A program made the translations under genes and the position numbers. DNA of 61,329 bases. Origin: Muribaculaceae bacterium Isolate-013 (NCI) (GTDB lineage Bacteria > Bacteroidota > Bacteroidia > Bacteroidales > Muribaculaceae). Of the stretch, positions 27,212 to 35,386 are shown piece by piece. The stretch is from contig SCEJ01000015.1 in the NCBI GenBank assembly GCA_004102785.1, positions 1-61,329 on the forward strand, in the 5' to 3' direction. Numbering within the stretch: the stretch's first letter is position 1; every line of letters begins with the position of its first letter. The notes under the pieces are model-generated. The model saw nothing but the letters and a program-made list of their open reading frames with translations. It was not told where the DNA came from and did not search any database.

Positions 27212-28798
27212 ATGAAACATTCTGATACAACGGGCATAATCGACTGGAGGCGGTGGACGGCGCTGGCTGTCGCCGCTCTTTTTACCGGACTGTGGATGGC
27301 GTGGACGCCGCTGCAGGCCGACGATCTTGCCTTCGCGCATTTTCTGGATGAGTTCATAAGCCGCGGCTCCGGCCCCCTGGAGGGGTGGATGGACTATGCC
27401 GCCTGGTATCGCGCCGACTCCAACGGACGCCTGGCCAACTACCTGGCTCCGGTGGTGACGGGGTGCATGGCGCCATGGTTGTTCGCCGCGCTCACGGCGC
27501 TGGCTGCCGCCTGGATATTATATGCCGTGGCAAGGCTCGGCCTCGGCGGCGAATGGACCCTGTCGGGTGGCATCGCCCTGCTGTGGCTGTGGCCTCTGGC
27601 ACTGGTGCTGTGGCCCTGGCGCGACTACCTCTCATATCCGGACTACGCGCTCAACTATGTGTGGTCCACGGCCTTCGGCATTGCATTCATGTGGCTGTGG
27701 CTCAGCACCGGACGGCGCATCTCCGTCCGGCTCACGGCCGCCGGGTGCCTCTGCGGGCTGCTGGCGGGGATGATGCACGAGGGGATTGGGCTGCCGATGC
27801 TTGCCGGGTGCGGAGCCGTGGCGCTGGTGCGCCGGTTCAGGCTGCCGTGGCAGGTGTGGCTGATGGTGCTTTTTCTGGCGGCGGGAACCGCTGAATCGGC
27901 GCTGGCTCCGGGCATCATAGCGCGTGCGGGGCGTGAACATTCGGCGTTCTCGCCGATACTTAACGGCTTGATAATGCTGAAACACAGCACGCTCCTTATC
28001 GTGCTTGCCGGCGTGTGTGGTGTGATGTGTGTGCGGCGTGTGTGGCGCGCGATGCTGGCGGAGATTTTCCGCGATCCGGTTTTCGTTATGGCTGTGGGGA
28101 ACGCCTTGGGTGGCGCACTGATCTGTTTTCTGTTCGATTACGCTACGCCGCGCTACGGTTGGGTAACGCAGGTTTATTCTACGGTGGCACTGGGTGTTAT
28201 CGCCGCGAGGTGCGGGTGGTTCAAGGGGCGTAGGGGGATGTTTGCGGGCGGGGTTGCTTTCCTGGCCGGATGCATCCTGGCCTGTGGGGTAATAGTGTGG
28301 CAGAAAAAATTTTACGACGAGGAGACGCGCCTGCGCGCGGCAATGGAAGCATCGCCCTACGGCACGGTTTTCTCTTCGATTCTCACAAAGAAGAATATCC
28401 CGCTATGGCTGCTGCGCATCCCCACCGGAGGGATGTGGCAGAGCACCTTCCAGCACCGTTGCTACAATATGCGCTATCCCCGCCCCGACGGGCGCCCCTG
28501 GGCGGTGGTGCCTGCCGCGCCGGAGGGGTTCCGGCCGGAATCGGCGCCTGTGCCGGGCAATGCCGGAGCGATGCGTAATGGCGGATATCTGATCGGGAGC
28601 CGCGAACCGGAGTCGGTGGAGGGGCGCGAGTTCTGGGTGCCGCGGCTCGTGGCCACGCTGGCCGACGGCACATCCGTCACTCTTGGCTGCGAGGTGATAC
28701 CTTTCACCGCCGATGACGGCTGCCGTTACGTTTATTTCGGCGAGGTGGAACTCCCCGGAAATACTGTAAAAGTAGACTATGAAGAATATAATCAGTAG
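27212..28798 (+). CDS. DUF6056-type polytopic membrane protein
   Basis: A 528-aa protein with about ten hydrophobic helices up to residue 365 and a C-terminal soluble part of about 150 residues. It resembles the DUF6056/GtrII-like group, thought to be GT-C glycosyltransferases that modify surface glycans. The early QADDLAFAHFLDEF contains an acidic pair of the type used by GT-C enzymes. The next gene overlaps its 3' end by 20 bases. The assignment rests on topology and general pattern. Confidence 0.65.
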   Translation: MKHSDTTGIIDWRRWTALAVAALFTGLWMAWTPLQADDLAFAHFLDEFISRGSGPLEGWMDYAAWYRADSNGRLANYLAPVVTGCMAPWLFAALTALAAAWILYAVARLGLGGEWTLSGGIALLWLWPLALVLWPWRDYLSYPDYALNYVWSTAFGIAFMWLWLSTGRRISVRLTAAGCLCGLLAGMMHEGIGLPMLAGCGAVALVRRFRLPWQVWLMVLFLAAGTAESALAPGIIARAGREHSAFSPILNGLIMLKHSTLLIVLAGVCGVMCVRRVWRAMLAEIFRDPVFVMAVGNALGGALICFLFDYATPRYGWVTQVYSTVALGVIAARCGWFKGRRGMFAGGVAFLAGCILACGVIVWQKKFYDEETRLRAAMEASPYGTVFSSILTKKNIPLWLLRIPTGGMWQSTFQHRCYNMRYPRPDGRPWAVVPAAPEGFRPESAPVPGNAGAMRNGGYLIGSREPESVEGREFWVPRLVATLADGTSVTLGCEVIPFTADDGCRYVYFGEVELPGNTVKVDYEEYNQ

Positions 28799-30608
28799 AA
28801 CAGCGCGCGTGGCGGCCACCCCGCTCAGGGAGTGGCCCGGACTGGTGGCGGCACTGACGGTGATACTCGCCACCATACCGCTGACGGCCTTCGCCGTGCA
28901 TGGCCATCCGATGAAAAAACTGATTGCGGCGGCCCTCTGTCAGGGATTCGTCTATGCCTGGCTCGCGGGGTGGCTGGCCGTAGCGGCACGGCGGCGATGG
29001 GTGGCGGCCGCGATTGGCGGTGTGGTGGCGCTGGCGATGTGGCTGATGTGTCTGCCGGTGATTTTCGCCGACCGGATGATGAGCCCGGAGGTGTTGCTGC
29101 TGATGCTCGAGACCGATGCCCGCGAGGCCGGCAGCTTCCTGGGGATGGTGATGTCGGCACGGCCGGTGCTCATCGCCGCGGGGCTGCTTCTGGTTTTCGC
29201 GGCAATGATATGGGCCGCAATAAAATACGGCGGGCGCCTGCGTTGCTGTGTGGCCCGGCGGCCGTGGCTGCGCGGCGCCGCATGGGTGGTGTGTCTGTCC
29301 GCCGGAGCGGCAGGCACAGCCCACCTCATCTATATGTATTCCCGATTCATGACCGGCGACATAGCCCGCTTCGAGAACTGGACCATACGCCAGAGCCGCC
29401 TGGTGCCCACGCTGTTCAACTCCGACGAGGCGGTGCTCGGCGACGGCGTGACGGCGCTCCTCTTCACCGTGCGCGGCCTGAGGATAAATACCTCCGAACT
29501 GCCCCGGTGGGAGGACATACAGCGTCAGGTGCTCGCCACGGAGATGCCCCGCGCCGCCGAGGCCGACTCGGTAAATATCGTGGTTATCATCGGGGAATCG
29601 TTCATCAAACATCACTCCCCCCTCTATGGATACCCCCTGGCGACCACCCCGCGCATGAGCGCCGAAGCCGCAGCCGGGCGACTCGTGGCGATGACCGACT
29701 ATATCTCTCCGGCCAACATCACCTCGGCCTCGATGCGCAACATGATGAACCTCAACTCGGCGGGCGACGGCGAGCGCTGGGCCGACGCCGCTTTCTTCCC
29801 CCTGGTGGCAGCCCGCGCCGGCTGGCGGGTGCGTCTCTTCGACAACCAGCTCACGAAGGCACGCTACACCGTTGACGTGCAGCTTGCCGCCATGATGCGC
29901 AACCCGCTGCTCACCGGCCGGTGCTACTCCCTGGCCAATGACAGCATATGCCTTTACGACGGCGATTTCATCAGTCTTGTCGACAGCATAGCCCCTCCCG
30001 GCAATACAGTGGGACTCCTTGACATATACCACCTCTACGGCCAGCACTTCGCACCGGCCGACCGATACCCCGCCAACGCCGGATTTGACCGCTACAACGC
30101 CGACTCCATCCCCTACTCGCGCCCATGGCTTACTCCGGAAAAGAAACAGTATATAGCCGAATACGACAATGCTACCCGCTACAACGACTATGTGATCGGC
30201 CGCATCATCGACCGCTACGCCAACACCCCCACGGTGTTTCTATACTTCTCCGACCATGGCGAGGAGATGTACGACGCCTCGGACTGCGCCGTGCGCAACG
30301 AGCCTTCGGGCGACCTTGCCGGGTGGCTGCGGCGCCAGTTTGAAATCCCGTTCTTCGTTATCGCCAACGAACGCTACATAGCTCTCCGCCCCGGCCGATG
30401 GCACGACGTGCGCAATGCCGCCGACCGCCCGGGAATGCTCGACAACATAGGCCAGGCGGTGCTCGGTCTCGCCGCCACCGGCTCCCGCTACTACCGGCCG
30501 GAGCGCGATATCTTCTCACCCACCTACCGCTGCCCGCCGCGCCGCACCGTAACCCGCTCGCTCCTCTACGACTCTATCGTGGGGCATCGGCCTGAAAACA
30601 ACCGCTGA
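28779..30608 (+). CDS. Phosphoethanolamine transferase-like membrane sulfatase (EptA/CptA group)
   Basis: A 609-aa protein with about five N-terminal transmembrane helices (to about residue 185) and a periplasmic alkaline-phosphatase-fold domain. Visible family segments are VVIIGESFIKHHSPLYGYPLATTP (about 267-290), the region around ANITSASMRNMMN with the probable nucleophile Ser/Thr, and the metal-binding FLYFSDHGEEMYD near 490. Such enzymes move phosphoethanolamine from phosphatidylethanolamine to lipid A or glycans. It overlaps the upstream DUF6056 gene by 20 bases and is followed after 2 bases by a methyltransferase gene, so it belongs to an envelope-modification operon. Confidence 0.8.
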   Translation: MKNIISRTARVAATPLREWPGLVAALTVILATIPLTAFAVHGHPMKKLIAAALCQGFVYAWLAGWLAVAARRRWVAAAIGGVVALAMWLMCLPVIFADRMMSPEVLLLMLETDAREAGSFLGMVMSARPVLIAAGLLLVFAAMIWAAIKYGGRLRCCVARRPWLRGAAWVVCLSAGAAGTAHLIYMYSRFMTGDIARFENWTIRQSRLVPTLFNSDEAVLGDGVTALLFTVRGLRINTSELPRWEDIQRQVLATEMPRAAEADSVNIVVIIGESFIKHHSPLYGYPLATTPRMSAEAAAGRLVAMTDYISPANITSASMRNMMNLNSAGDGERWADAAFFPLVAARAGWRVRLFDNQLTKARYTVDVQLAAMMRNPLLTGRCYSLANDSICLYDGDFISLVDSIAPPGNTVGLLDIYHLYGQHFAPADRYPANAGFDRYNADSIPYSRPWLTPEKKQYIAEYDNATRYNDYVIGRIIDRYANTPTVFLYFSDHGEEMYDASDCAVRNEPSGDLAGWLRRQFEIPFFVIANERYIALRPGRWHDVRNAADRPGMLDNIGQAVLGLAATGSRYYRPERDIFSPTYRCPPRRTVTRSLLYDSIVGHRPENNR

Positions 30609-30610
30609 CA

Positions 30611-31507
30611 ATGGAGAATCAGTCGACAATACGAAAATGGATGCAAGGCATACCCTACGAGGTAGCCTTCTGGCGAAGCTACTACGCCAACCGGAAACGC
30701 CGGCGCCAGCTAATGGAATGGTCGCAGTATGGCCGAGAGTGCTCGCTCGACGGCTTCGACCTCGCCGCATTCGTCAGCACCTGTCCCTCGCCTGAGCCGC
30801 TGCTCCTCGACGTGGGGTGCGCCATGAGTTACGCCTTCGGCAATATTGTGGGAGGACGCCCCCAGAAGGTGCTCTACATCGACCCCCTCGCTCCATTCTA
30901 CAACCGCATACTGCGCCGCTACCGAATCGACCGCCCTGAGATAACTTTCGGAATGGTTGAATATCTATCGGCCACAAACGCCGGGGTGACGGCCGACTTC
31001 ATACACATACGCAACGCCCTCGACCACTGCGCCGACCCGATGGAGGGGATTCTCCAGGCCCTCGCCTGTCTGCGCACAGGCGGCGTGCTATATCTCAACC
31101 ACTTCGACAACGAGGCTCTGCGCGAGGCATACCGTGGATTCCACCAGTACAACATCACCGAGGAGGACGGCAAACTACTCATATGGGACCGCCATCTGCG
31201 AAAAACGTGGGTCGACGACACCGTGGCCCCTTTCGCATCCGTGAAAACCACCGTCACCCCGCAGGGACGCATTGTGGCCGTTATCACCAAAACGGCCGAT
31301 GTGCCCCTCTCCGTCGTCGACCCCGCCGCCACGGCGCGCCGCCTGGGGCGTCTCACCATCGAGATTGCCGACTGGCACCACTCACTGCCCCACGCCTTGC
31401 GCTACCAGTGGCTGCGCCTGTTCTGCACCGCAGGCCACCGCATAGTGCGACGCCTCCCCTTCTGGATGCAACGCCGCCTGAAATGGCTCTTCGGCCGCTT
31501 CATGTAG
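30611..31507 (+). CDS. Class I SAM-dependent methyltransferase
   Basis: A 298-aa protein. SAM-binding motif I is LLLDVGCAMSYAFGN near residue 63, followed by KVLYIDPLAP (acidic ribose-binding residue) and FIHIRNALDHCADPMEGI. The C-terminal part is basic and hydrophobic and may lie on the membrane. The substrate is unknown; starting 2 bases after the phosphoethanolamine transferase-like gene suggests a surface glycan or lipid. Confidence 0.8.
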   Translation: MENQSTIRKWMQGIPYEVAFWRSYYANRKRRRQLMEWSQYGRECSLDGFDLAAFVSTCPSPEPLLLDVGCAMSYAFGNIVGGRPQKVLYIDPLAPFYNRILRRYRIDRPEITFGMVEYLSATNAGVTADFIHIRNALDHCADPMEGILQALACLRTGGVLYLNHFDNEALREAYRGFHQYNITEEDGKLLIWDRHLRKTWVDDTVAPFASVKTTVTPQGRIVAVITKTADVPLSVVDPAATARRLGRLTIEIADWHHSLPHALRYQWLRLFCTAGHRIVRRLPFWMQRRLKWLFGRFM

Positions 31508-31540
31508 CCCCTCAAAAACTTCCCCCATACAATTTGGCAA

Positions 31541-31588
31541 GGTTAGTGTAAAATAATTTTGAACAGTAACTTTTTAATCCTATCTTTG
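31541..31588 (+). promoter_or_regulatory. Partial MITE end that supplies the -33 box of the lipoprotein promoter
   Basis: Positions 31541-31571 match the right end of the 185-bp foldback element (GGTTAGTGTAAAATAATTTT, then GAACAGTAAC). Its TTTG at 31558-31561 lies 19 bp before TATCTTTG at 31581-31588, an exact -7 match. Together they make a standard promoter for the lipoprotein gene at 31628. Confidence 0.65.
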
Positions 31589-31627
31589 CACAGACCAATC
31601 AAAAACTCACCAACTTAACACACATCT

Positions 31628-31912
31628 ATGAAAAAGATTGCCCGATTCGCCATCTGCGCCGCTGTCGCGCTTGCCTTCACCTCCTGCGGCCAGGACCCCA
31701 AGGATGCCGCAAAGGAAGCCTACGATATCATGATCGAGTCAAACGAACTCGCTTTAAGCGGTGACACCGAGGCTGCCGCAGCAAAGATGGCTTCCTACAA
31801 CAAAATCGCCAACAAGTATGCCGACAACGAGGAATTCTGCGTGGAACTCAGCCGCCTCACTTCCGAAGGCATACAGAAAGAAATCGAAAAAGCCACACAG
31901 AGCCCCGAATAA
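31628..31912 (+). CDS. Small lipoprotein of unknown function
   Basis: A 94-aa lipoprotein. The signal ends at the lipobox FTSC, with Cys20 the lipidated residue. The mature part is a helical, acidic and Lys-rich segment of about 70 residues (KDAAKEAYDIMIESNELALSG and following), probably a helical pair. The function is not recognised. The promoter overlaps a partial MITE copy and a hairpin follows the stop. Confidence 0.75.
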   Translation: MKKIARFAICAAVALAFTSCGQDPKDAAKEAYDIMIESNELALSGDTEAAAAKMASYNKIANKYADNEEFCVELSRLTSEGIQKEIEKATQSPE

Positions 31913-31928
31913 CCACCTCTTTTTTTAG

Positions 31929-31974
31929 GCATCACAGGGAGTGACACGTGTCAAAGCGTGTCACTCCCTGATGC
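31929..31974. terminator. Hairpin after the lipoprotein gene
   Basis: Arms 31929-31948 and 31957-31974 pair over about 18 bp with one bulged base. A T-run precedes it on the plus strand (31919-31926), so it is a better terminator when read on the minus strand, but it still closes the lipoprotein gene. Confidence 0.55.
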
Positions 31975-32043
31975 TTTCGGATAGATATTCGATTTTAAGC
32001 TATTTGTGCTGGAATGCATCAAAATTACCGGAAACAGTCTTGG

Positions 32044-32164
32044 AGTAGGGACGCTCCGCGGAGCGTCCGCATAATCGATTGGTTTGCGGTTGTTTGCGCG
32101 GACGCTCCACGCAGAATTAATTGATGCAACAGTTTGAGCGGACGCTCCACGGAGCGTCCCTACA
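32044..32164. repeat. REP-like palindromic unit 2
   Basis: Outer arms GTAGGGACGCTCC and GGAGCGTCCCTAC flank two inner copies, so three palindromic cores lie in about 120 bp. The first core, GGACGCTCCGCGGAGCGTCC, is a perfect 20-bp palindrome. From 31975 to 32397 I see no gene; this unit is the main content. Confidence 0.8.
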
Positions 32165-32397
32165 ACGTGGCGGCATATTTGATGCAAATACTGTCAGATT
32201 GCCGGGGAGTGGATAGTACTATGGGGTGATTTCATTCCTCCCCGTAATGATTGACACAAGGGAGTATGGCATCCAGGGGATGCAGTCAAACTGCACCTAT
32301 GTGGTGACCTTGTCGCTCCCCACGGCGGCTGAAAACACCCCTAAAAGCAGGGCTACAACGATGGCATTGAGCAGACCGATTATAACGGTTATTCCGG

Positions 32398-33636
32398 CTA
32401 CTTCTTGCGCCAGAGATAGAGGCGGTCGGAGGGTCGGATTTTCGACGGTACGGCGATAGAGAAGGAGTCGCCCTTGCGGGCCACTTCGACGGGCTTGAGG
32501 TTTACGCGTATCTCATCGAGGGTGAGCACCAGGGCGCCCGTGGTGGGACCGGTGATTACTATCTCGTCGCCGGGGCGCAGCTCGCCGTTCTCCAAATAGA
32601 ACTCCGCCACGCCGATTTTTGAGAAATAGCGCACCCCTTTGGCGCGGTACTCCTTTACGCGGGTGGCCGATGAGCCGTATTTGGCCGACCATTCGCCAAG
32701 GCGCTGGCCGAGGTAATAGCCGTCCCAGAATCCGCGGTTGAATATCTTTGACAGTTCGGTATCCCAGCGGGAGATTTTCTCTTCGGAGTAGGTGCCGTCG
32801 CAGAGAGCGCGCAGCGCCTCGTCGTAGCAGCGCACGGCCAGCGACACATACTCCGGGCCGCGGGCGCGTCCTTCGATTTTGAACACACGCACTCCGGCAT
32901 CGACCATCTTGTTGAGGAAATGAATGGTTTTCAAGTCCTTGGGCGACATGATATACTGGTTCTCCACATCGAGGCTGTCGCCGGTCTCGCGGTCGGTCAC
33001 GGTGTATGAGCGGCGGCAGATCTGTGTGCAGGCCCCGCGGTTGGCCGATGAATTCATCTGGTGCAGGCTCAGATAGCATTTGCCCGACACGGCCATGCAG
33101 AGGGCGCCGTGGCAGAACATCTCGATTTTCACCAGCTCGCCCCGCGGGCCGCGGATATCCTCGGCCTCGATGGCATCGCGGATGGCGCGCACACGCTCCA
33201 GCGAGAGCTCGCGCGCAAGCACCACCACATCGGCATACTGTGAAAGGAAACGCACCGTGGCCGTGTTCGACACGCTCAACTGCGTGGAAATGTGCACTTC
33301 CACCCCCACGGAGCGCGCATAGAGTATCGCCGCCATATCCGAGGCTATGATGGCGGTGATGCCGGCCTGCCGGGCGGCGTCAATGATGCCGCGGCATTTC
33401 TCCATCTCATCGTCGTAGATGATGGTGTTGACGGTGAGATAGGTCTTCACCCCGGCTTCGTTGCAGATCGATGCTATGCGGCGGAGGTCGTCGAGCGTGA
33501 AATTGACCGACGAGCGGGCACGCATGTTCAGCCCCTCCACTCCGAAATACACGGCATCGGCCCCGGCGGCGATTGCCGCCGAAAGTGACTCATAGCTCCC
33601 CACCGGAGCCATTATCTCAAAATCTTTCCTTTCCAT
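32398..33636 (-). CDS. Peptidase U32 family protein (TrhP/RlhA-like)
   Basis: A 413-aa protein. Despite the name, relatives TrhP and RlhA help hydroxylate tRNA or 23S rRNA using prephenate. The N-terminal TIM-barrel starts with FEIMAPVGSYESLSAAIAAGADAVYFG. The U32 signature with four cysteines is visible as EMFCHGALCMAVSGKCYLS and NRGACTQICRR near residues 160-200; such cysteines can bind an iron-sulfur cluster. An open frame extends 176 codons further upstream but crosses the divergent promoters; ATG at 33636 gives the family start MERKDFEIMAPVG. The -7 box is 5 bases upstream. Confidence 0.88.
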   Translation of the reverse strand: MERKDFEIMAPVGSYESLSAAIAAGADAVYFGVEGLNMRARSSVNFTLDDLRRIASICNEAGVKTYLTVNTIIYDDEMEKCRGIIDAARQAGITAIIASDMAAILYARSVGVEVHISTQLSVSNTATVRFLSQYADVVVLARELSLERVRAIRDAIEAEDIRGPRGELVKIEMFCHGALCMAVSGKCYLSLHQMNSSANRGACTQICRRSYTVTDRETGDSLDVENQYIMSPKDLKTIHFLNKMVDAGVRVFKIEGRARGPEYVSLAVRCYDEALRALCDGTYSEEKISRWDTELSKIFNRGFWDGYYLGQRLGEWSAKYGSSATRVKEYRAKGVRYFSKIGVAEFYLENGELRPGDEIVITGPTTGALVLTLDEIRVNLKPVEVARKGDSFSIAVPSKIRPSDRLYLWRKK

Positions 33637-33641
33637 AGGGG

Positions 33642-33668
33642 CAAAGTTACGAAATTTTCTTATTTTTG
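33642..33668. promoter_or_regulatory. Overlapping divergent promoters of the U32 and LOG genes
   Basis: On the minus strand 33642-33649 reads TAACTTTG and ends 5 bases before the U32 ATG. On the plus strand 33661-33668 reads TATTTTTG, 19 bases before the LOG ATG. Both fit TAnnTTTG exactly and are 11 bp apart. Confidence 0.65.
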
Positions 33669-33687
33669 CGCATAAAATACCAACACT

Positions 33688-34248
33688 ATGAGAATTGCCG
33701 TTTACTGCTCGGCCAAGGACGGCCTGCCGCAGGAAGTGATTGATGACGCCCGCACTCTCGGGCAATGGATAGGCCGGAACGGCCATCAGCTCGTGTATGG
33801 CGGCCTCTCGCGCGGCCTTATGCACGAAGTGGCCCATGCCGCCCGCCAGGCCGGAGCCATTGTGATGGGCGTGGTGCCGCAGAACCGTATCGACTCCATG
33901 CACCCCGACAACACCGTGAACCTCTTCTGCGCCACCCTCCACGAGCGCAAGCAGATGATGGAGGAGAACGCCGACGTGTTCGTGGCGCTCGACGGCGGCC
34001 TGGGCACTATCGACGAGGTGATGTCGGCCCTGGCCTCGATGACCTTCTTCCGCGAGCCGAAGCCGATAATGCTCCTCAACCGCAACGACCTGTACTCCCC
34101 CCTGCGCGAACTGATGGGCCATATGGTGACACGTTCGCTCGCCTCCCCTCCGGCCACACGCCACCTGCAGTTCTGCCCCACAATCGGCGAACTTACCGAA
34201 GCACTGGCACGCGCCGGCGAAGAACTACTCCAGAACCCCGACCGATAA
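33688..34248 (+). CDS. LOG-family protein (cytokinin riboside 5'-monophosphate phosphoribohydrolase-like)
   Basis: A 186-aa Rossmann-like protein that probably releases free base from nucleoside 5'-monophosphates. The signature GGLGTIDEV near residue 109 matches PGGxGTxxE, with Pro replaced by Asp in this protein (LDGGLGTIDE). An early VYGGLSRGLMHEVA segment and LHERKQMMEENADVFVAL also match the family. It is followed after 20 bases by the cobalamin adenosyltransferase gene. Confidence 0.88.
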   Translation: MRIAVYCSAKDGLPQEVIDDARTLGQWIGRNGHQLVYGGLSRGLMHEVAHAARQAGAIVMGVVPQNRIDSMHPDNTVNLFCATLHERKQMMEENADVFVALDGGLGTIDEVMSALASMTFFREPKPIMLLNRNDLYSPLRELMGHMVTRSLASPPATRHLQFCPTIGELTEALARAGEELLQNPDR

Positions 34249-34268
34249 CCATCACCCCTATAACGGCC

Positions 34269-34835
34269 ATGAAAATCTATACCCGCACCGGCGACGCCGG
34301 CACCACATCGCTCGTAGGCGGCCGACGCACCTCCAAAGCTTCGCCACGCCTCGACGCCTACGGCACTATCGACGAACTCAATTCCCACCTGGGACTCCTA
34401 AGGGCCCTGGGCCGGCAGCAGCTCACGGCCGAAGACGACGCCGCGCTGCTGACGGTGCAGAACCGGCTGTTCAACATCGGAGCATACCTGGCAACCGACA
34501 CCGCCGACCTCCCCATGGGGCCCGACACCCCGCCGCAGGGTCTTCTTGATTCCGACATCGAAGCCCTGGAGCAGCGCATCGACGCCCTCGACCCGATACT
34601 CCCCCCCCTTAACTCCTTCATACTCCCCGGAGGCACCACCGCCGCCGCCCAGGCCAACGTGGCACGAACCGTATGCCGCCGGGCCGAGCGACACATTGCA
34701 TCGCTCCAGGCCGCACGCACCCCCGTGCATCCGCTGGTGCCGACATTCGTCAACCGCCTCAGCGACTACCTCTTCATTCTCGGACGCGCCCTCAACGCCG
34801 CAGCCTCCTGCCCCGACATCCCCTGGAGCAAATAG
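34269..34835 (+). CDS. Cob(I)alamin adenosyltransferase, PduO type
   Basis: A 188-aa enzyme that makes adenosylcobalamin from cob(I)alamin and ATP. The N-terminal TRTGDAGTTSLVGGRR (about 4-19) is the ATP-binding motif of the PduO/MMAB family. YGTIDELNSHLG near 36 and the late VPTFVNRLSDYLFILGRALN helix are also diagnostic. The chosen ATG at 34269 removes a long non-homologous extension of the open frame. It is likely co-transcribed with the LOG-family gene. Confidence 0.92.
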   Translation: MKIYTRTGDAGTTSLVGGRRTSKASPRLDAYGTIDELNSHLGLLRALGRQQLTAEDDAALLTVQNRLFNIGAYLATDTADLPMGPDTPPQGLLDSDIEALEQRIDALDPILPPLNSFILPGGTTAAAQANVARTVCRRAERHIASLQAARTPVHPLVPTFVNRLSDYLFILGRALNAAASCPDIPWSK

Positions 34836-34949
34836 CCGCATCCGGCCCCCTTTCGGCAAAAAAATACCCCGCACATAATATTTCCCGCCGCACGCGCGTT
34901 TATAGTAACAGAAAATATAAACATCCTCAAAAACAATACATTTACGAAT

Positions 34950-35171
34950 ATGTACTGGACACTTGAATTAGCATCAAAACTCGAGGACGCGCCCTGGCCC
35001 GCAACCCGCGAAGAACTCATAGACTACGCCCAGCGTTCGGGCGCTCCCCTGGAAGTTATCGAGAACCTCCAGGAAATCGAAGACGAAGGCGAGGCCTACG
35101 AATCCATCGAAGACATCTGGCCCGACTACCCCTCCAAAGAAGACTTCTTCTTCAACGAAGAGGAATATTGA
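34950..35171 (+). CDS. DUF2795 small acidic protein
   Basis: A 73-aa acidic protein with the pattern WTLELASKLEDAPWPATREELIDYAQRSGAPLEVIENLQE, matching the conserved Bacteroidetes DUF2795 proteins. The function is unknown. It is the last backbone gene before the island; a terminator follows at 35215. Confidence 0.85.
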   Translation: MYWTLELASKLEDAPWPATREELIDYAQRSGAPLEVIENLQEIEDEGEAYESIEDIWPDYPSKEDFFFNEEEY

Positions 35172-35214
35172 TCGAAAATTAGCCCCAAATTAGAGCATAA
35201 GTAATTGAAATACT

Positions 35215-35256
35215 AACGATTGGCAAGTGATAAAATAAACTTACCAATCGTTTTTT
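35215..35256 (+). terminator. Terminator after DUF2795
   Basis: A 9-bp stem AACGATTGG/CCAATCGTT with a 20-nt loop is followed by TTTT. It marks the left side of the AT-rich island. Confidence 0.75.
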
Positions 35257-35313
35257 ATGATGTTTTACCGCAAAATAAACTTCTCTATTTTCAAGTACTT
35301 AGCTCGCCCAAAA

Positions 35314-35345
35314 TTTGTTAACTTGCCTATATTTTAGTAAATTCG
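35314..35345 (+). promoter_or_regulatory. Probable integrase promoter
   Basis: TTTG at 35314-35317 and TAAATTCG at 35338-35345 (one mismatch to TAnnTTTG) are 20 bp apart, upstream of the integrase ATG at 35387. No other signal is seen in the 215-base gap. Confidence 0.45.
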
Positions 35346-35386
35346 CATCATATTCCGACCTTGGTGAATATTAAAAGCAAAAGAAT

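Noticed and set aside
32226-32459. 77-codon ORF between the REP unit and the U32 gene
   Set aside because: It runs into the U32 gene on the other strand and shows no protein-like pattern.
33637-34164. N-terminal extension of the U32 protein by 176 codons
   Set aside because: It crosses the divergent promoters and is antisense to the LOG gene; the family start is at 33636.
33765-34268. Long N-terminal extension of the cobalamin adenosyltransferase
   Set aside because: It overlaps the LOG gene in another frame; the ATG at 34269 gives the conserved start.
35172-35386. Left attachment site of the island
   Set aside because: I compared it by eye with 58038-58244 and found no convincing direct repeat.
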